Of a stretch of 62,126 bases of DNA, positions 10,550 to 19,900 are shown piece by piece (position 1 is the stretch's first letter; every line of letters begins with the position of its first letter). A program made the position numbers and the translations under genes. Source of the DNA: Sporisorium sorghi (taxonomy: Eukaryota; Basidiomycota; Ustilaginomycetes; Ustilaginales; Ustilaginaceae); the NCBI GenBank assembly GCA_023212695.1, contig JALCCG010000118.1, forward strand, positions 1-62,126, given 5' to 3'. The notes beneath the pieces are model-generated. The model was not told where the DNA came from, made no database searches, and was given only the letters and a program-made list of their open reading frames with translations.

Positions 10550-10962
10550 ATTCAAGCAAAGCAGCAGATCTGTGCTTCTTGTACGTCTCGGCCCAATACA
10601 ATCCATCTCTACGATTCTCCTTCGATGCTTGGTGCAAATTGCTCGCTTCGACTGTGACGCACGACTGTTCAGACCGACTGAGGATTAGCGGGCAATCTGA
10701 GGGCAATGCTCTCACAGGCTGCGGTGAAGACGACAGACGGAACTATCCCCTCAGCTCTTTAACCAATAACATCGACACGCAGCTCGGCATGGCCGACACG
10801 GGTCACGGAAGGTGAAGATGCGTTCGAGACAGTTGGGTATTGCGATTTCACCGAAAAGCACTGAGAAAGTTTTAGGGAGACAGAACAAGTTGCTCCACAA
10901 GGTATACGCTGTTCCAAAAGAGACGAGGCAAGAGCCAAAGATGCACTTGACCATACGCTCCA
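10550..10962. other. Convergent intergenic region
   Basis: This 413-nt gap lies between the 3' ends of the small membrane protein gene and the TIM-like gene. Open frames here have no recognisable content. I see no gene. Confidence 0.5.
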
Positions 10963-11796
10963 TCACTTGGTCCCGGCGATCTCCTTGACGGTATCGATAA
11001 ACGCCTGCGGCCGATGGGCGAATCGGCCCAAAAACAGCCCATCGACGCCTTCTCGGATCTTGGCAAACAGACCCGGGCCCGCGCTGCCACCGTACAGGAT
11101 GCGCAACGAAGCATCCGTCCTGCCCTTGTCCGAGTCCACATACTCCTTGTTATACCTCCTCCTGAGCGCCTTTGTGATCTTGACCACGTACTCTGGCGAG
11201 GCGGGTTCGGACTTGCCGATCGCCCACACCGGTTCGTACGCCAGCACGACCTCTGCCTCCCTCTGCATCGCTTCCAACGCGGGACGGATCTGGCGCCAGC
11301 ACTCTTCCACGACCATCTCCACGTCGCTGATGGACAGGTCGTCGATGTTCCTCGGCTTCGACACCTCGCCGATGCAAATGAGGGGGACCATGCCGTTCTT
11401 GGCGATGGCGGCGGCCTTGTTGGCCACGTCCTCGTCGGTCTCGCCGAAATAGCGCCTGCGTTCGGCGTGTCCGATCTCGACGAACTTGACGCCGACTTGC
11501 GAAAGCACTTTGGGCGACACTTCGCCAGTGAACGCGCCAAAGTCTTGCGAATGCACGTCCTGCGCCCCTAGCAACAGCGGCGAGTTAGCGGCTATAATTT
11601 GCGACGCCACCGAGGTGAGCGTGATGAAGTCCGGGATGACGAAGACATCGGTGGGTTGGGCTAGGCTCGGCAGGCTCGAGGCGAGCAGCGAGATCGACTC
11701 GTCCAGGTAGGTTTTTGTCTTGGCAATGTCAAAGTACATTTTGAACGAGACGCCGACAAGCGGTCGTCGTGCTGACGAAGAGGCGCTGCTCGTCAT
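10963..11796 (-). CDS. Triosephosphate-isomerase-like sugar-phosphate isomerase (TIM2/EryH type)
   Basis: A 277-residue TIM barrel in a single exon. The catalytic Lys (VSFKMY), His (IGHAERR) and Glu (YEPVWAIG) and the phosphate loop (YGGSAGPG) are present. The usual NWKMN is changed to SFKMY, and loop 6 reads GKSEPASPEYV instead of the GTGKTATPE type of glycolytic TIM. This combination fits the second class of TIM-like proteins, such as EryH. In bacteria EryH converts L-erythrulose-1-phosphate to D-erythrulose-4-phosphate and is paired with an RpiB-like enzyme. The head-to-head neighbour at 12675 is exactly such an RpiB-like enzyme. The glycolytic TIM would be elsewhere in the genome. Substrate assignment is inferred from context. 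Confidence 0.85.
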   Translation of the reverse strand: MTSSASSSARRPLVGVSFKMYFDIAKTKTYLDESISLLASSLPSLAQPTDVFVIPDFITLTSVASQIIAANSPLLLGAQDVHSQDFGAFTGEVSPKVLSQVGVKFVEIGHAERRRYFGETDEDVANKAAAIAKNGMVPLICIGEVSKPRNIDDLSISDVEMVVEECWRQIRPALEAMQREAEVVLAYEPVWAIGKSEPASPEYVVKITKALRRRYNKEYVDSDKGRTDASLRILYGGSAGPGLFAKIREGVDGLFLGRFAHRPQAFIDTVKEIAGTK

Positions 11797-12674
11797 GGTT
11801 GCGAATCTGGGTTCGGAACGGCCTTAACTTGGTGTGTTAGGATAGCAAAAGAGAGTGACGGAAGGTAATTCGAGGTCGTCGGGTGATGATCGTGATGATA
11901 ACGAGGAAGGATCGACGTCGCTACTATTGACCAAAATGGACGCGGAATTGCGGGGAGAGGAGAGCGTGAATCGCAATCAGCCGCCTTCTTTCTCGCTGCT
12001 CAGCAATCGGAAATTCCGCAACAAGCTGATGCTTTCTTCAAGCGTCACTTTTCTCAGAAGGTCATCATCTCAGCTGACCACCTTCGACCCAGTCAGCCAC
12101 ATCGAAGCTGCCATCAATCCCAGCACACTCTCTCAATGATGGCCATGTCCCACAGCCAGAAACGTGCTTGGCGGCGAGAACAAAGTGGAGCTTGAGCTTT
12201 GATTACAAAATTGGACAAACCTTCAAATGTCGGCAAATTCAGCTGAATACAAAATTTGTTTCGTTGACGCTGCATTCCCCCGCGAATCTTGCCAGGCTGC
12301 AGCGTCATTCTCACTCACTCTCTCTCTCTCTCTCTCTCACACACACTCTCTCCACGGGGCGGAAACGCCGAGGACTCCATTGGAAAGAAGAGGTTCGAGC
12401 CTGCGAGCTGCGTGAGAGAAACTTCGGCTTTACGGGCAACGTGCAGTCGAGCGGAAGCTGCGGGAAGAGGATCGACTGTTCGTGTGTGGCGTAAGGGAGT
12501 TGCTTCCACGCTCGGATCAGCCGGTGACTTTCTTTTTTGTCCTGTGGCTCGAGTGTCGAAGGTCGAAGCGTCAAGGTGGTCGTATACGAAGCATCTTCGA
12601 CTTCTGTCTTGAATCTGCACCACCAACCACCACTTCTACTCGTACCTCCCAAACCAACTCACAACGCAAACACA
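11797..12674. other. Divergent promoter of the TIM-like/RpiB-like pair
   Basis: This 878-nt head-to-head intergenic region has a CT/CA-rich stretch at about 12308-12352. A 94-residue open frame at 11855-12139 has no recognisable features and I do not call it. The region probably co-regulates both isomerase genes. Confidence 0.5.
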
Positions 12675-13160
12675 ATGTCTGCCCCTCAGCTCAAGTGGAA
12701 GATCGCATTCGGCTGCGACGAAGCCGGTGTCGACTACAAGAACGCACTCATCAAGGACTTCCAGAACGATCCTCGCGTCGAGTCGGTCGTCGACGTCGGT
12801 GTGCCCTCCAACGCCGACAAGACGGCGTACCCTCACGTCGCTGTCACTGCTGCTCGCAAGGTGGCCAGCGGCGAAGTCGACCGTGCGCTGCTCATCTGCG
12901 GTACCGGTCTGGGTGTCGCCATCGCCGCCAACAAGGTCAACGGCGTGCGTGCTGTGACTGCACACGACTCGTACTCGGTCGAGCGTGCGATCCTGTCCAA
13001 CGACGCCCAGGTGCTCTGCATGGGCCAGCGTGTCGTAGGTCTCGAGCTCGCCCGGAAGCTGGCCAAGGAGTGGCTCGGATACAAGTTCGACACCTCGAGC
13101 GCCTCGGCTGCCAAGGTGCAGGCCATCTGCTCGTACGAGGGTGTTGCTGACAAGCAGTAG
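12675..13160 (+). CDS. RpiB/LacAB-family sugar-phosphate isomerase (LerI/EryI-like)
   Basis: A 161-residue single-exon protein. The ATG at 12675 ([18 protein letters not shown]) was preferred over an upstream in-frame start because the family fold begins right there ([10 protein letters not shown]). The catalytic cysteine lies in [14 protein letters not shown], followed by [16 protein letters not shown] and [10 protein letters not shown], all diagnostic of RpiB-type aldose-ketose isomerases. The related bacterial EryI/LerI enzymes convert D-erythrulose-4-phosphate to D-erythrose-4-phosphate. The divergent TIM-like neighbour supports that role over ribose-5-phosphate isomerase. In fungi ribose-5-phosphate isomerisation is normally done by unrelated RpiA. 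The protein looks cytosolic. The exact substrate is inferred. Confidence 0.88.
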   Translation: MSAPQLKWKIAFGCDEAGVDYKNALIKDFQNDPRVESVVDVGVPSNADKTAYPHVAVTAARKVASGEVDRALLICGTGLGVAIAANKVNGVRAVTAHDSYSVERAILSNDAQVLCMGQRVVGLELARKLAKEWLGYKFDTSSASAAKVQAICSYEGVADKQ

Positions 13161-13730
13161 GGGCCATTCGCTTATTCTTCAAAGCTTGTAACAGGTGACG
13201 ATGTCCCTCGACTCACGCCTGCCACACTCTCAGATCGCTTCTCGCCACCAATTGCTCCCTTAGCTGTCTTGACAGCCCAAATAGATATCCTCGAGTTCAA
13301 TTTGCCTTCGATCGTGTGTAACGCAGCCCTTTTGAATGATGCGTGAGCTGTGTGGCTTGCAGTCGAGAGTGCACATCGTACGTTGTCATCGTCGTTGGCC
13401 ACAGCAACTGCTCGCCAACGCCATCGCCTTTTTTTTTCTGAGAGTGTGACACCATCCATTGCTAACAATTATAGAAAAATCCGCGGCCATCTCCACACGC
13501 TGTCTTGAGGTGAGTGTTGCTCTGCAAGCCCAAATTATTATTTTTTTTTTCAGCTCTTTTCTTCTCGTCTGCCAAATTTTGATTCTTTTCAGGGTTCCGT
13601 TCAAAAAAGGGCTTCGACGGCTGTTCCGACTTCGTTGACCTCTTCTTCTCAACTCATCACATCCATCACATCCCCTCTTGGCGTTGCCTTTCATCGATCG
13701 GTAGCATTCCGTCGCAGCAACACGGCCAAA
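13161..13730. other. Intergenic with probable 5'-UTR intron of SYO1
   Basis: Tandem-gene spacer of 570 nt. A GTGAGT donor near 13511 and an acceptor after a T-rich tract near 13592 suggest a 5'-UTR intron of the downstream gene. Short poly(T) tracts lie at about 13429 and 13540. No coding sequence is supported. Confidence 0.45.
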
Positions 13731-16700
13731 ATGCCCAAATCAGGATTCGATCCGCAGCGCCATCAGCGCAAACTGCATCGTCACAATCCTCTCTCCAAAT
13801 CCACCCCAGCTTCGGCGAGCAGCAGCGCTCAAGCGTCTCCCTCGTCGGTCTCTTCCGCCACTCTCGATGCGCTTCAACAGGCCAACAAGATCGCCAGTGG
13901 CAGTGCATCCAACTCAGCTTCCAGCAAAACAGCAACAGCGACGACGCCGGCCAACGATATCGTTCCTCTGCTCGCCAACCTCCCAGCGCCTGACAATGCT
14001 GATGCTGCTGCTACTGCAACAGCCTCGATCAACCTCGCCGACAAGGTCTGGTCGCTCGCTTCGGTATCCTTGCTCCTCACTGCCAGCCCCACCCAGTCGG
14101 CTGCCGAAGTCAAACATCACCGCAAGCTCTTGCTCTCTCACAACCTCGTAGGCAGGCTCCTCCTCGCCCTCCAGTCTCACACCGAGGTCGATGTCAGGCG
14201 TGAAGCAAGCGGTGCTCTTCGCAACCTCTGCGTCGACTCGGGCATCGATGTCCGCAACGAAGTCGTCAACAAGGGGGGTGTACCTGCCATCCTCTCGGCC
14301 ATGCGATGGGCAAGCAATGCGCTCGGATTCGATGCCAGCTCCAGCACAAACCCTTCCGTCTCGTTCGTCGACGATGCGCCCACTCGGGAGCAAGACCTCG
14401 AGGCCAAAAAGGCGCTTCTCTCAAAACCGCTCGACAAGATGAACAAGAAGGAAAAGCGACATGCCACCAAACTCGCAGCTGCGCTTGGAAAGACGCTCGA
14501 ACAAGTTGCTGGCCACGGCCTCTCAGCTGAGGATGAACACAAGCTCGTCTCGTCCAGCCACGATTCTGCCAGCAACGATGCTGCCAGCAACGACGCCATG
14601 ATGGACAGTTCTGCTGCTCCCGCCGCTTCATCTCGCAAGGGCGAGCCTTTCCTCGGTCTGGATTCCAACACTCGCAAGGGCCTCATCGAGATGGCAGAGA
14701 ACCTCGTCACCGTGGTGTGGTGCTTGTGCGAGTCGGGCGACAAGGCGTTCGCCAAGCTCGTATCTTGGAAATGGCTCGATCAGGACATCGTCGGTGCCGG
14801 TGCTGTCAACGACGAGCTCAGCGGTCAAGGTCTGGCGTCTTGGCTCTCGTCTGCCATTGCCCTCGGTTCAAGAGCTGCTTCAGTGCTTTCCACGGCTGGC
14901 GCTGATGGATCTCGTGCCTCGTCTTACCTCGCACACGGCTCGGTAGCGGCAGAGACTCTCGGTGTTCTATCCAACGAAGAGCTTTCCCTCCTGCTCGATC
15001 TCGCACTGGCTTCTGGTAATGCTCTTTGTGCATTGACCGACGGCGGTGAGGCCGACTTTGTCGATGGTCTGCTTTCACGCAAGTCTGTCGTCCCACCTCC
15101 TAAGGCATCCAAGAAGAAAGGTGCAAAGCCCGCCCCTGCCGCTGTGCCACAAGCGACTCCCGTCGCTCAATCGCTCGAGGAACAACCAGCTTCCGCCACG
15201 CGCTGCCTCGCTGCCATCCAGACCGCCTTGACCCTCCTCGAAGCGTGCGTCCAGACCGATCAGTCCAACATCGATAAGCTCAAACGCTACATCCTCTCGC
15301 AAACCACCATGCTCGGCGTCCTCTCTGCCGGCATCTTCCGCAACATTGCTGCTGCCGTCGACACCAAAGCGGCTACAGCTGCTTCACGTTCCAAGTCGTC
15401 GTCGCGCAAGAACGCCGGTGGTGCTGCTACACTTACTTCGTCCAACATCTTTGTGCCTACTTGGTCGTCACCGGCGAATGGCAGCGGTGCTGGGGCGGAA
15501 GGCATTTCGCTGAAAAAGTACGAGGAGAGCGTCATCCTGCCCACACTGACCCGTCTGCTGTCGAGCGTCGACATGACCAAGCTCGCACACGACCTGGACG
15601 GACGCGGTGATGTCAGCGAGGCTGTATCGCTCGATTCCAACGCAAAGGATGGGCTGGACGAGTCGGCGCTTCGAGCAAAGATGCAGGGCAAAGCCGAGGA
15701 AACGGCACAGACGCTTATGCTTGCGCTCGAAGTGCTCGCCGAGATGGCCGGCAGTCTCGATTCGCGCGCCGCCGGCGGGTTGGCGGAGGAAGACGACGAA
15801 GACGAGTGGTTGGAAGACCTGGATGCCGATGATGAAGAGGCGGACGACGAGGATATGGACATGGAGATGGGCGGGGACGACGATGGCCAAGACGGAGCGG
15901 GAGCAGAGGACGAGATGGACGCGATGGCCGCCAAGGACGACGACGACATGGGTGTTGCCGGCGCATCCACGACCAACGGCGATACGTTTGCCGACGCAGT
16001 CAAGCGTAGCGGCACGTTGCCGTTCGAAGCATACGCTCCCATGCTGTCGTCCATCTTTACCGCTTCGACACCTTCGCTCGCCAGCGCTCTCCTGATGCTC
16101 GCTCGACCCTTTGAAGCTTCATTCCCTTCGCTCACTTCGGCCGGCGACGCTGCCGACAAGGCTGCGTCGGGACTGCTGCGCGGACTGCACCTGCGCTCGC
16201 TCTCGGTGCTCAACAACTTGCTGCTTCGACTGGCGACGTTCTCGCCTCCCCCACCTTCTCAGCCCGCTACGGATCCCAAGGTGCAACGCCGCATCGCCGC
16301 CTTCCGCAGCTGGACACAGGGTGCGTCGCAAAAGAGCACGCTCGATGAGGTGTGGAAGAGCCTGTTCGAGATCGCCAAGGGTTGTGCTAGCGTTCCTGCT
16401 GTCGCTAATGCCGGGGCTGGGATCCTCAAGGCTGCTGCAGACGACGGGGTGGTTGAAAGCGCCGGATCTAGCGGCAACGCTGCTGTTGGAGGAGGTATGG
16501 GCGAGGGTGGTGATGGGTTGAGCATGGTCGAGACGTGCATCGGAACCATGTGGTCTGTTGCTCGCCTGTTCGAAGGCTCTGTTGAACTCTCCCCCACCGG
16601 CACCGCTTCCATTCCCGTCTCGAGCCCGGAAGCTACATCCTCAGAGATCGTCTCCGCCCTCGTCTCGGGCTACACCTCGGCGACCACCGACGTGATGCGC

Positions 16701-17087
16701 GTCAAATGCATCCTCCTCCTCTCGACCATCGCGCGCTCGCCCACGGTCTCGATCGAACTCAACGCCTACATCGGCCATTTCCTCGTCTCGATCCTCGAAG
16801 CCATCCCCGACCACCCTTCCTCCTCCAACTCCGGTACGACGGCAGAGAGCATGCTCGCCGCGATCAACGGCATCATCGACACCTATGCCGACGAGACGAG
16901 CCACTACGACGCGACGGCGTTCCGCGGTGCGAATCTGCTGGGCAGAATTCGGCTGACCGTGTTCAAGTGCAAGGCGCTCGCGAGACAGGTGGATCGCAGA
17001 AAGCAGATCTCGCTGCGTGCGAGCGCGGAGGAGGCGTTGGAGAATCTGCAGGGCTTCGTGCAGTATCGGCAGAGTTTGCGTTTTTGA
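13731..17087 (+). CDS. SYO1: Ribosomal-protein symportin Syo1/HEATR3 homolog
   Basis: A 1118-residue ARM/HEAT-repeat protein in one exon. The ATG at 13731 gives MPKSGFDPQRHQRKLHRHNP. Such a basic N-terminus is characteristic of Syo1/HEATR3, which co-imports uL18 and uL5 and assembles the 5S RNP. The N-terminal ARM repeat is clear (REASGALRNLCVDSGIDVRNEVVNKG). A long acidic loop (about residues 685-745, rich in D and E) matches the family's acidic insertion, used to shield ribosomal protein. The C-terminal helices end in a QFVQYRQSLRF-like segment. The protein is longer than yeast Syo1 (about 620) and human HEATR3 (about 680) because of Ala/Ser-rich insertions. It acts between cytosol and nucleus. 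Confidence 0.85.
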   Translation: MPKSGFDPQRHQRKLHRHNPLSKSTPASASSSAQASPSSVSSATLDALQQANKIASGSASNSASSKTATATTPANDIVPLLANLPAPDNADAAATATASINLADKVWSLASVSLLLTASPTQSAAEVKHHRKLLLSHNLVGRLLLALQSHTEVDVRREASGALRNLCVDSGIDVRNEVVNKGGVPAILSAMRWASNALGFDASSSTNPSVSFVDDAPTREQDLEAKKALLSKPLDKMNKKEKRHATKLAAALGKTLEQVAGHGLSAEDEHKLVSSSHDSASNDAASNDAMMDSSAAPAASSRKGEPFLGLDSNTRKGLIEMAENLVTVVWCLCESGDKAFAKLVSWKWLDQDIVGAGAVNDELSGQGLASWLSSAIALGSRAASVLSTAGADGSRASSYLAHGSVAAETLGVLSNEELSLLLDLALASGNALCALTDGGEADFVDGLLSRKSVVPPPKASKKKGAKPAPAAVPQATPVAQSLEEQPASATRCLAAIQTALTLLEACVQTDQSNIDKLKRYILSQTTMLGVLSAGIFRNIAAAVDTKAATAASRSKSSSRKNAGGAATLTSSNIFVPTWSSPANGSGAGAEGISLKKYEESVILPTLTRLLSSVDMTKLAHDLDGRGDVSEAVSLDSNAKDGLDESALRAKMQGKAEETAQTLMLALEVLAEMAGSLDSRAAGGLAEEDDEDEWLEDLDADDEEADDEDMDMEMGGDDDGQDGAGAEDEMDAMAAKDDDDMGVAGASTTNGDTFADAVKRSGTLPFEAYAPMLSSIFTASTPSLASALLMLARPFEASFPSLTSAGDAADKAASGLLRGLHLRSLSVLNNLLLRLATFSPPPPSQPATDPKVQRRIAAFRSWTQGASQKSTLDEVWKSLFEIAKGCASVPAVANAGAGILKAAADDGVVESAGSSGNAAVGGGMGEGGDGLSMVETCIGTMWSVARLFEGSVELSPTGTASIPVSSPEATSSEIVSALVSGYTSATTDVMRVKCILLLSTIARSPTVSIELNAYIGHFLVSILEAIPDHPSSSNSGTTAESMLAAINGIIDTYADETSHYDATAFRGANLLGRIRLTVFKCKALARQVDRRKQISLRASAEEALENLQGFVQYRQSLRF

Positions 17088-17333
17088 AAGCGAGAAACGT
17101 TGGAGGGTCTTGGCTCTTTCGACGGCTACAAGTAATTTATCATGTCTTTGAGAGTTTCTTCAGCTGTGTTCGTCTCGACTGTGGTTGTAACAGCGTGTGT
17201 GTGTGAGAGCTGCAGGTTGAAGGAGACGTGAGAGTGAGAGCGAGGCTGTGAGGCGTCGATCCAATGCTCGAAGACCCACCTCCATCTTAATATTCTGTAT
17301 CTATTCGATAGTGACTCGGCCAAACATGAATCA

Positions 17334-17435
17334 GCATTGATAGTGTAGGGGTATCATGAGTCGTTGCCACTCATCGCTCGTCTAGAGCGTGACTACCGAT
17401 TCGACTCGACCGGGGTTCGAGTCCCCGTCAATGCA
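17334..17435 (+). tRNA. tRNA-Gly(GCC) with 31-nt intron
   Basis: The acceptor stem GCATTGA/TCAATGC closes perfectly with discriminator A at 17435. The anticodon arm is AGTCG-TTGCCA/T-CGACT with anticodon GCC at 17366-17368. The intron (17370-17400) sits canonically one base 3' of the anticodon. Choosing this boundary restores a fully paired stem and a four-base variable loop (CGAC). The T arm is CGGGG-TTCGAGT-CCCCG. T-runs follow at once as a Pol III terminator. An A+T-rich TATA-like element lies about 40 nt upstream. Confidence 0.93.
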
Positions 17436-17439
17436 TTTC

Positions 17440-17462
17440 TTTTTGCGCTTTTTTTTTTTTCC
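17440..17462 (+). terminator. Pol III terminator of tRNA-Gly
   Basis: A T5 run and then a T14 run begin five bases after the tRNA 3' end. This is the usual RNA polymerase III stop signal. Confidence 0.8.
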
Positions 17463-17997
17463 TTCTCCGTCGTGGTATGTGTTTCGACTTGTCCGTAGCT
17501 GAAGCTTTGTTGGAGGTGGGATGAGAGGGACTGCTGTGCAGAGAGAGACGTGAGTATGTGCATAGAAGGTCGTGTGGCTGTCCGGGACGGATGGTTGTGG
17601 AGCAGCGTCACGGATCGGGAGCTGTGAAAGGGACCCCTGTCTCTCTTTCTAAACAAAGTGTTTTGGGAACACGGGAGCACGCCAAGACCTCACCGGCAAC
17701 ACAGACACTTGAACAGCTTGCAAGGTTTGCAATCACAGCCGGAGACGCACACTTGCCATCACAGGCGGTCGAGACCATCGTTTTGCAGTCGCTTTTGTAA
17801 GACGTGCGTAGCATTCGTGGGCGTGCACGCGGGGTATGTGTGTACGTACAGCTTTTGCATGTTCGCGAATCGACTCGATGAGCCCATGCTTGGTAGGGCG
17901 TCCTTGTCTTGCCAGTGTCGAGCGGCCAGCTGCGCGTTGCTGTTGTCGTGAGTAGTACCACCGCTCCTTGATACCAGCGATGGGCGAAGGCGATACT
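17463..17997. other. Intergenic between tRNA-Gly and HUB1 3' end
   Basis: 535 nt with no supported coding sequence. The open frames here are short, lack motifs and overlap on both strands. It presumably holds the HUB1 3' UTR. Confidence 0.45.
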
Positions 17998-18504
17998 CTA
18001 GTGCATTTCGAACGAGAACCCCTGCGCATCGCAAACATCAAACATCCCTCAATCCTCGTCAGCATCGTCTCCCCCAATCCAGCGCAGCAGCGAAGGCGAG
18101 CACCTACATCAGCAATCTCGTAGTCAGCCAGCGTGATATGGTCCTTATACACGGTATACCACTTCTTGAGGATGATCTGTTCGAGCCCAAACGCAAGCAA
18201 CGGCGTGTCAGCGTCCTTTCTTTCCGGCTGTGACGTAGTTGGAAGCGGTCAAGGTGGGAGAAGGATGACGACGTACCTTTTGGGGCGGCGTGCCCGTCTG
18301 CGCAGCAATGAGCTTCTTCAGGTCGCCGATCGTGTCGTCCGGCGAGCACTTGACTCGCACTGTTTGAACGTCGCAGAGCGTGTGGATAGATTCGAGAGAA
18401 GACGTCAAAGTGTCAGCACCACATTACAAATGATAGTCAAGAAGTAGCTAATGCGCACCTTTGCGACCGAGACGATCGTTAGCGAGCACTTCGATCATCG
18501 GCAT
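17998..18504 (-). CDS. HUB1: Ubiquitin-like modifier Hub1 (UBL5)
   Basis: Four exons (18504-18459, 18359-18277, 18176-18108, 18021-17998) join in frame to 73 residues. Hub1 is a spliceosome-binding ubiquitin-like protein that modulates alternative splicing by binding HIND motifs of Snu66/Prp38. Near-invariant family segments are present: [53 protein letters not shown]. The C-terminus reads DGFSFEMH rather than the family's usual DGMNLELYY, so the terminal Tyr-Tyr is missing. Start could be the first ATG (MPMIEV) or the one two codons later. A tRNA-Cys lies 109 nt upstream on the same strand. Confidence 0.93.
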
Positions 18505-18596
18505 GGTTGATACGGTGGTGGTGGTGGTTGCGAAGGGACGAGGAAGTGTTGGTCTTGATGGCTTTTTTTTCCTCCACTTGTCTCCCGGTAAAACAG

Positions 18597-18612
18597 CAAA
18601 AAGAAAAAAAAG
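18597..18612 (-). terminator. Pol III terminator of tRNA-Cys
   Basis: On the minus strand a T8 run and a T5 run directly follow the tRNA-Cys discriminator. They separate it from the HUB1 start and presumably stop Pol III before HUB1. Confidence 0.75.
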
Positions 18613-18715
18613 AGTGGAAGGTGGGAATCGAACCCACGACCTCAAGATTTTTCCTGGGCGCCGTTCTTCACTAGATACGTTGCAATCTCACGCCAAACCA
18701 CTAAGCCTCTCCCAC
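18613..18715 (-). tRNA. tRNA-Cys(GCA) with 31-nt intron
   Basis: The minus-strand acceptor stem GTGGGAG/CTTCCAC carries discriminator U, the hallmark of tRNA-Cys. The anticodon loop TTGCAA carries GCA at 18683-18681. The intron (18679-18649) is placed one base after the anticodon, and the stem TGAGA/TCTTG closes with two G-U pairs. The T arm is GTGGG-TTCGATT-CCCAC. A TATATA element lies about 32-37 nt upstream (18747-18752). The gene sits in the HUB1 promoter. Confidence 0.9.
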
Positions 18716-19042
18716 TTTATGCCTCGGATGGCGCTAAAGTAGCCCTTATATAGCATGCATTGCAGTGAGAGACGAACGGCCCGATGTAGAAGTCTTCTTG
18801 GCATCTTGATCAACAGCAATTTGCGCAAGCAAAAAAAAAAAAAAAAATGCACGTGTGACAGCGGTCAAGGGCGCCAAAGATGTGGAGCGATAAGAAGACA
18901 TCGATGGACCAACATTTCTCTTTCTCAATCACAGAATCTCGCTTGACAACCGCTGTCGGCTGCTATCATCACGGCCATCATCATCAGCTCTTTCACCATC
19001 GGATATAGCGACAACACGTTGACAGACGCAAAGCTGTTCAGT
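18716..19042. other. Divergent spacer with A17 tract
   Basis: 327 nt between tRNA-Cys/HUB1 (minus) and the roadblock gene (plus). It contains the tRNA TATA element at 18747-18752 and an A17 homopolymer at 18831-18847. No gene seen. Confidence 0.5.
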
Positions 19043-19751
19043 ATGGTGAGTGTTCCGAAGTGCTGATGCTTCCGAAGAGTTGTACGGCTCGAAAGACTAA
19101 CGACACACTTGACCTCGTTGCTGCATCGCCCGCACACATACACAGACGGAATCCGAAGCAGCACACGTATCCATCGAAACGCCGACACCGCGGCCACTCT
19201 CTTCATCGCCGCTCTCGCCACATCGCAAATCACCCATGCCGCCGTGCTCGTCGTCAACATCCGCGCCACCCGCCGAGATCGAAGCGACACTGACACGGCT
19301 CTCGTCGCACCAGGGCGTGCTGGGCTGTCTGGTGCTGAGCCGTCATGACGGATTGGTGATACGAAGCGGCGGTCAGATGTTTGATCCGAGCGGACCGGGT
19401 GCCAAGCAGAGGGCCGAGATGCTCAAGAGCGTCACGAGGCTCGTCAAGAGTAGCGTCGAGAGTCTGGCGAGCGACATTCGCGCCATTGACGAGACGGTGA
19501 GTGCGCGATGCACAGGGCGACAAAGAGAATGACGATGCTGACTTGCTTTTGCGTCCGGCGACACAGGACGAGCTGGGATTCTTGAGAGTGCGCACGAAAA
19601 AGTACGAAATCATGATCACGCCCAACGACAAGTACCTCTTGGTCGTCTTGCAGGTATGTTTGCGACGGATACTCGATATACTGTTGGCTTGGACTCGGCT
19701 TACGCTTGCTCGTTTTGACCCACACAGGACCCAAATGCTGCCGCACAGTAG
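19043..19751 (+). CDS. Dynein light chain, roadblock/LC7 type
   Basis: Exons 19043-19045, 19146-19496, 19567-19653 and 19728-19751 give 154 residues. The roadblock fold occupies the last ~110 residues (EIEATLTRLSSHQGVLGCLV, HDGLVIRSGG, ELGFLRVRTKKYEIMITPN, YLLVVLQDPN). This light chain binds dynein intermediate chain in the cytoplasmic motor that moves nuclei and endosomes in hyphae. About 35 N-terminal residues (TESEAAHVSIETPTPRP...) rich in Ser/Pro precede the domain, making the protein longer than the usual ~96. The first exon is only ATG followed by GTGAGT. The alternative start at 19236 would omit this extension and needs no first intron. Confidence 0.87.
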
Positions 19752-19900
19752 CGCTTCAAGCGCCACTCACGGCGTCGACATTGCTGCATCATATATACCC
19801 GCCATTTGCTCTCGTTGTTTCTCTCTTGTTTGTACCTGCTCTCGGTCTCTGTTCTGTTCTCTCGCTGCAATCCATCATGACACACACTTGGCATTCGGCT

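Noticed and set aside
9945..10688. 247-residue plus-strand ORF
   Set aside because: It runs through exons and introns of the small five-exon gene. The spliced reading in other frames has coherent motifs.
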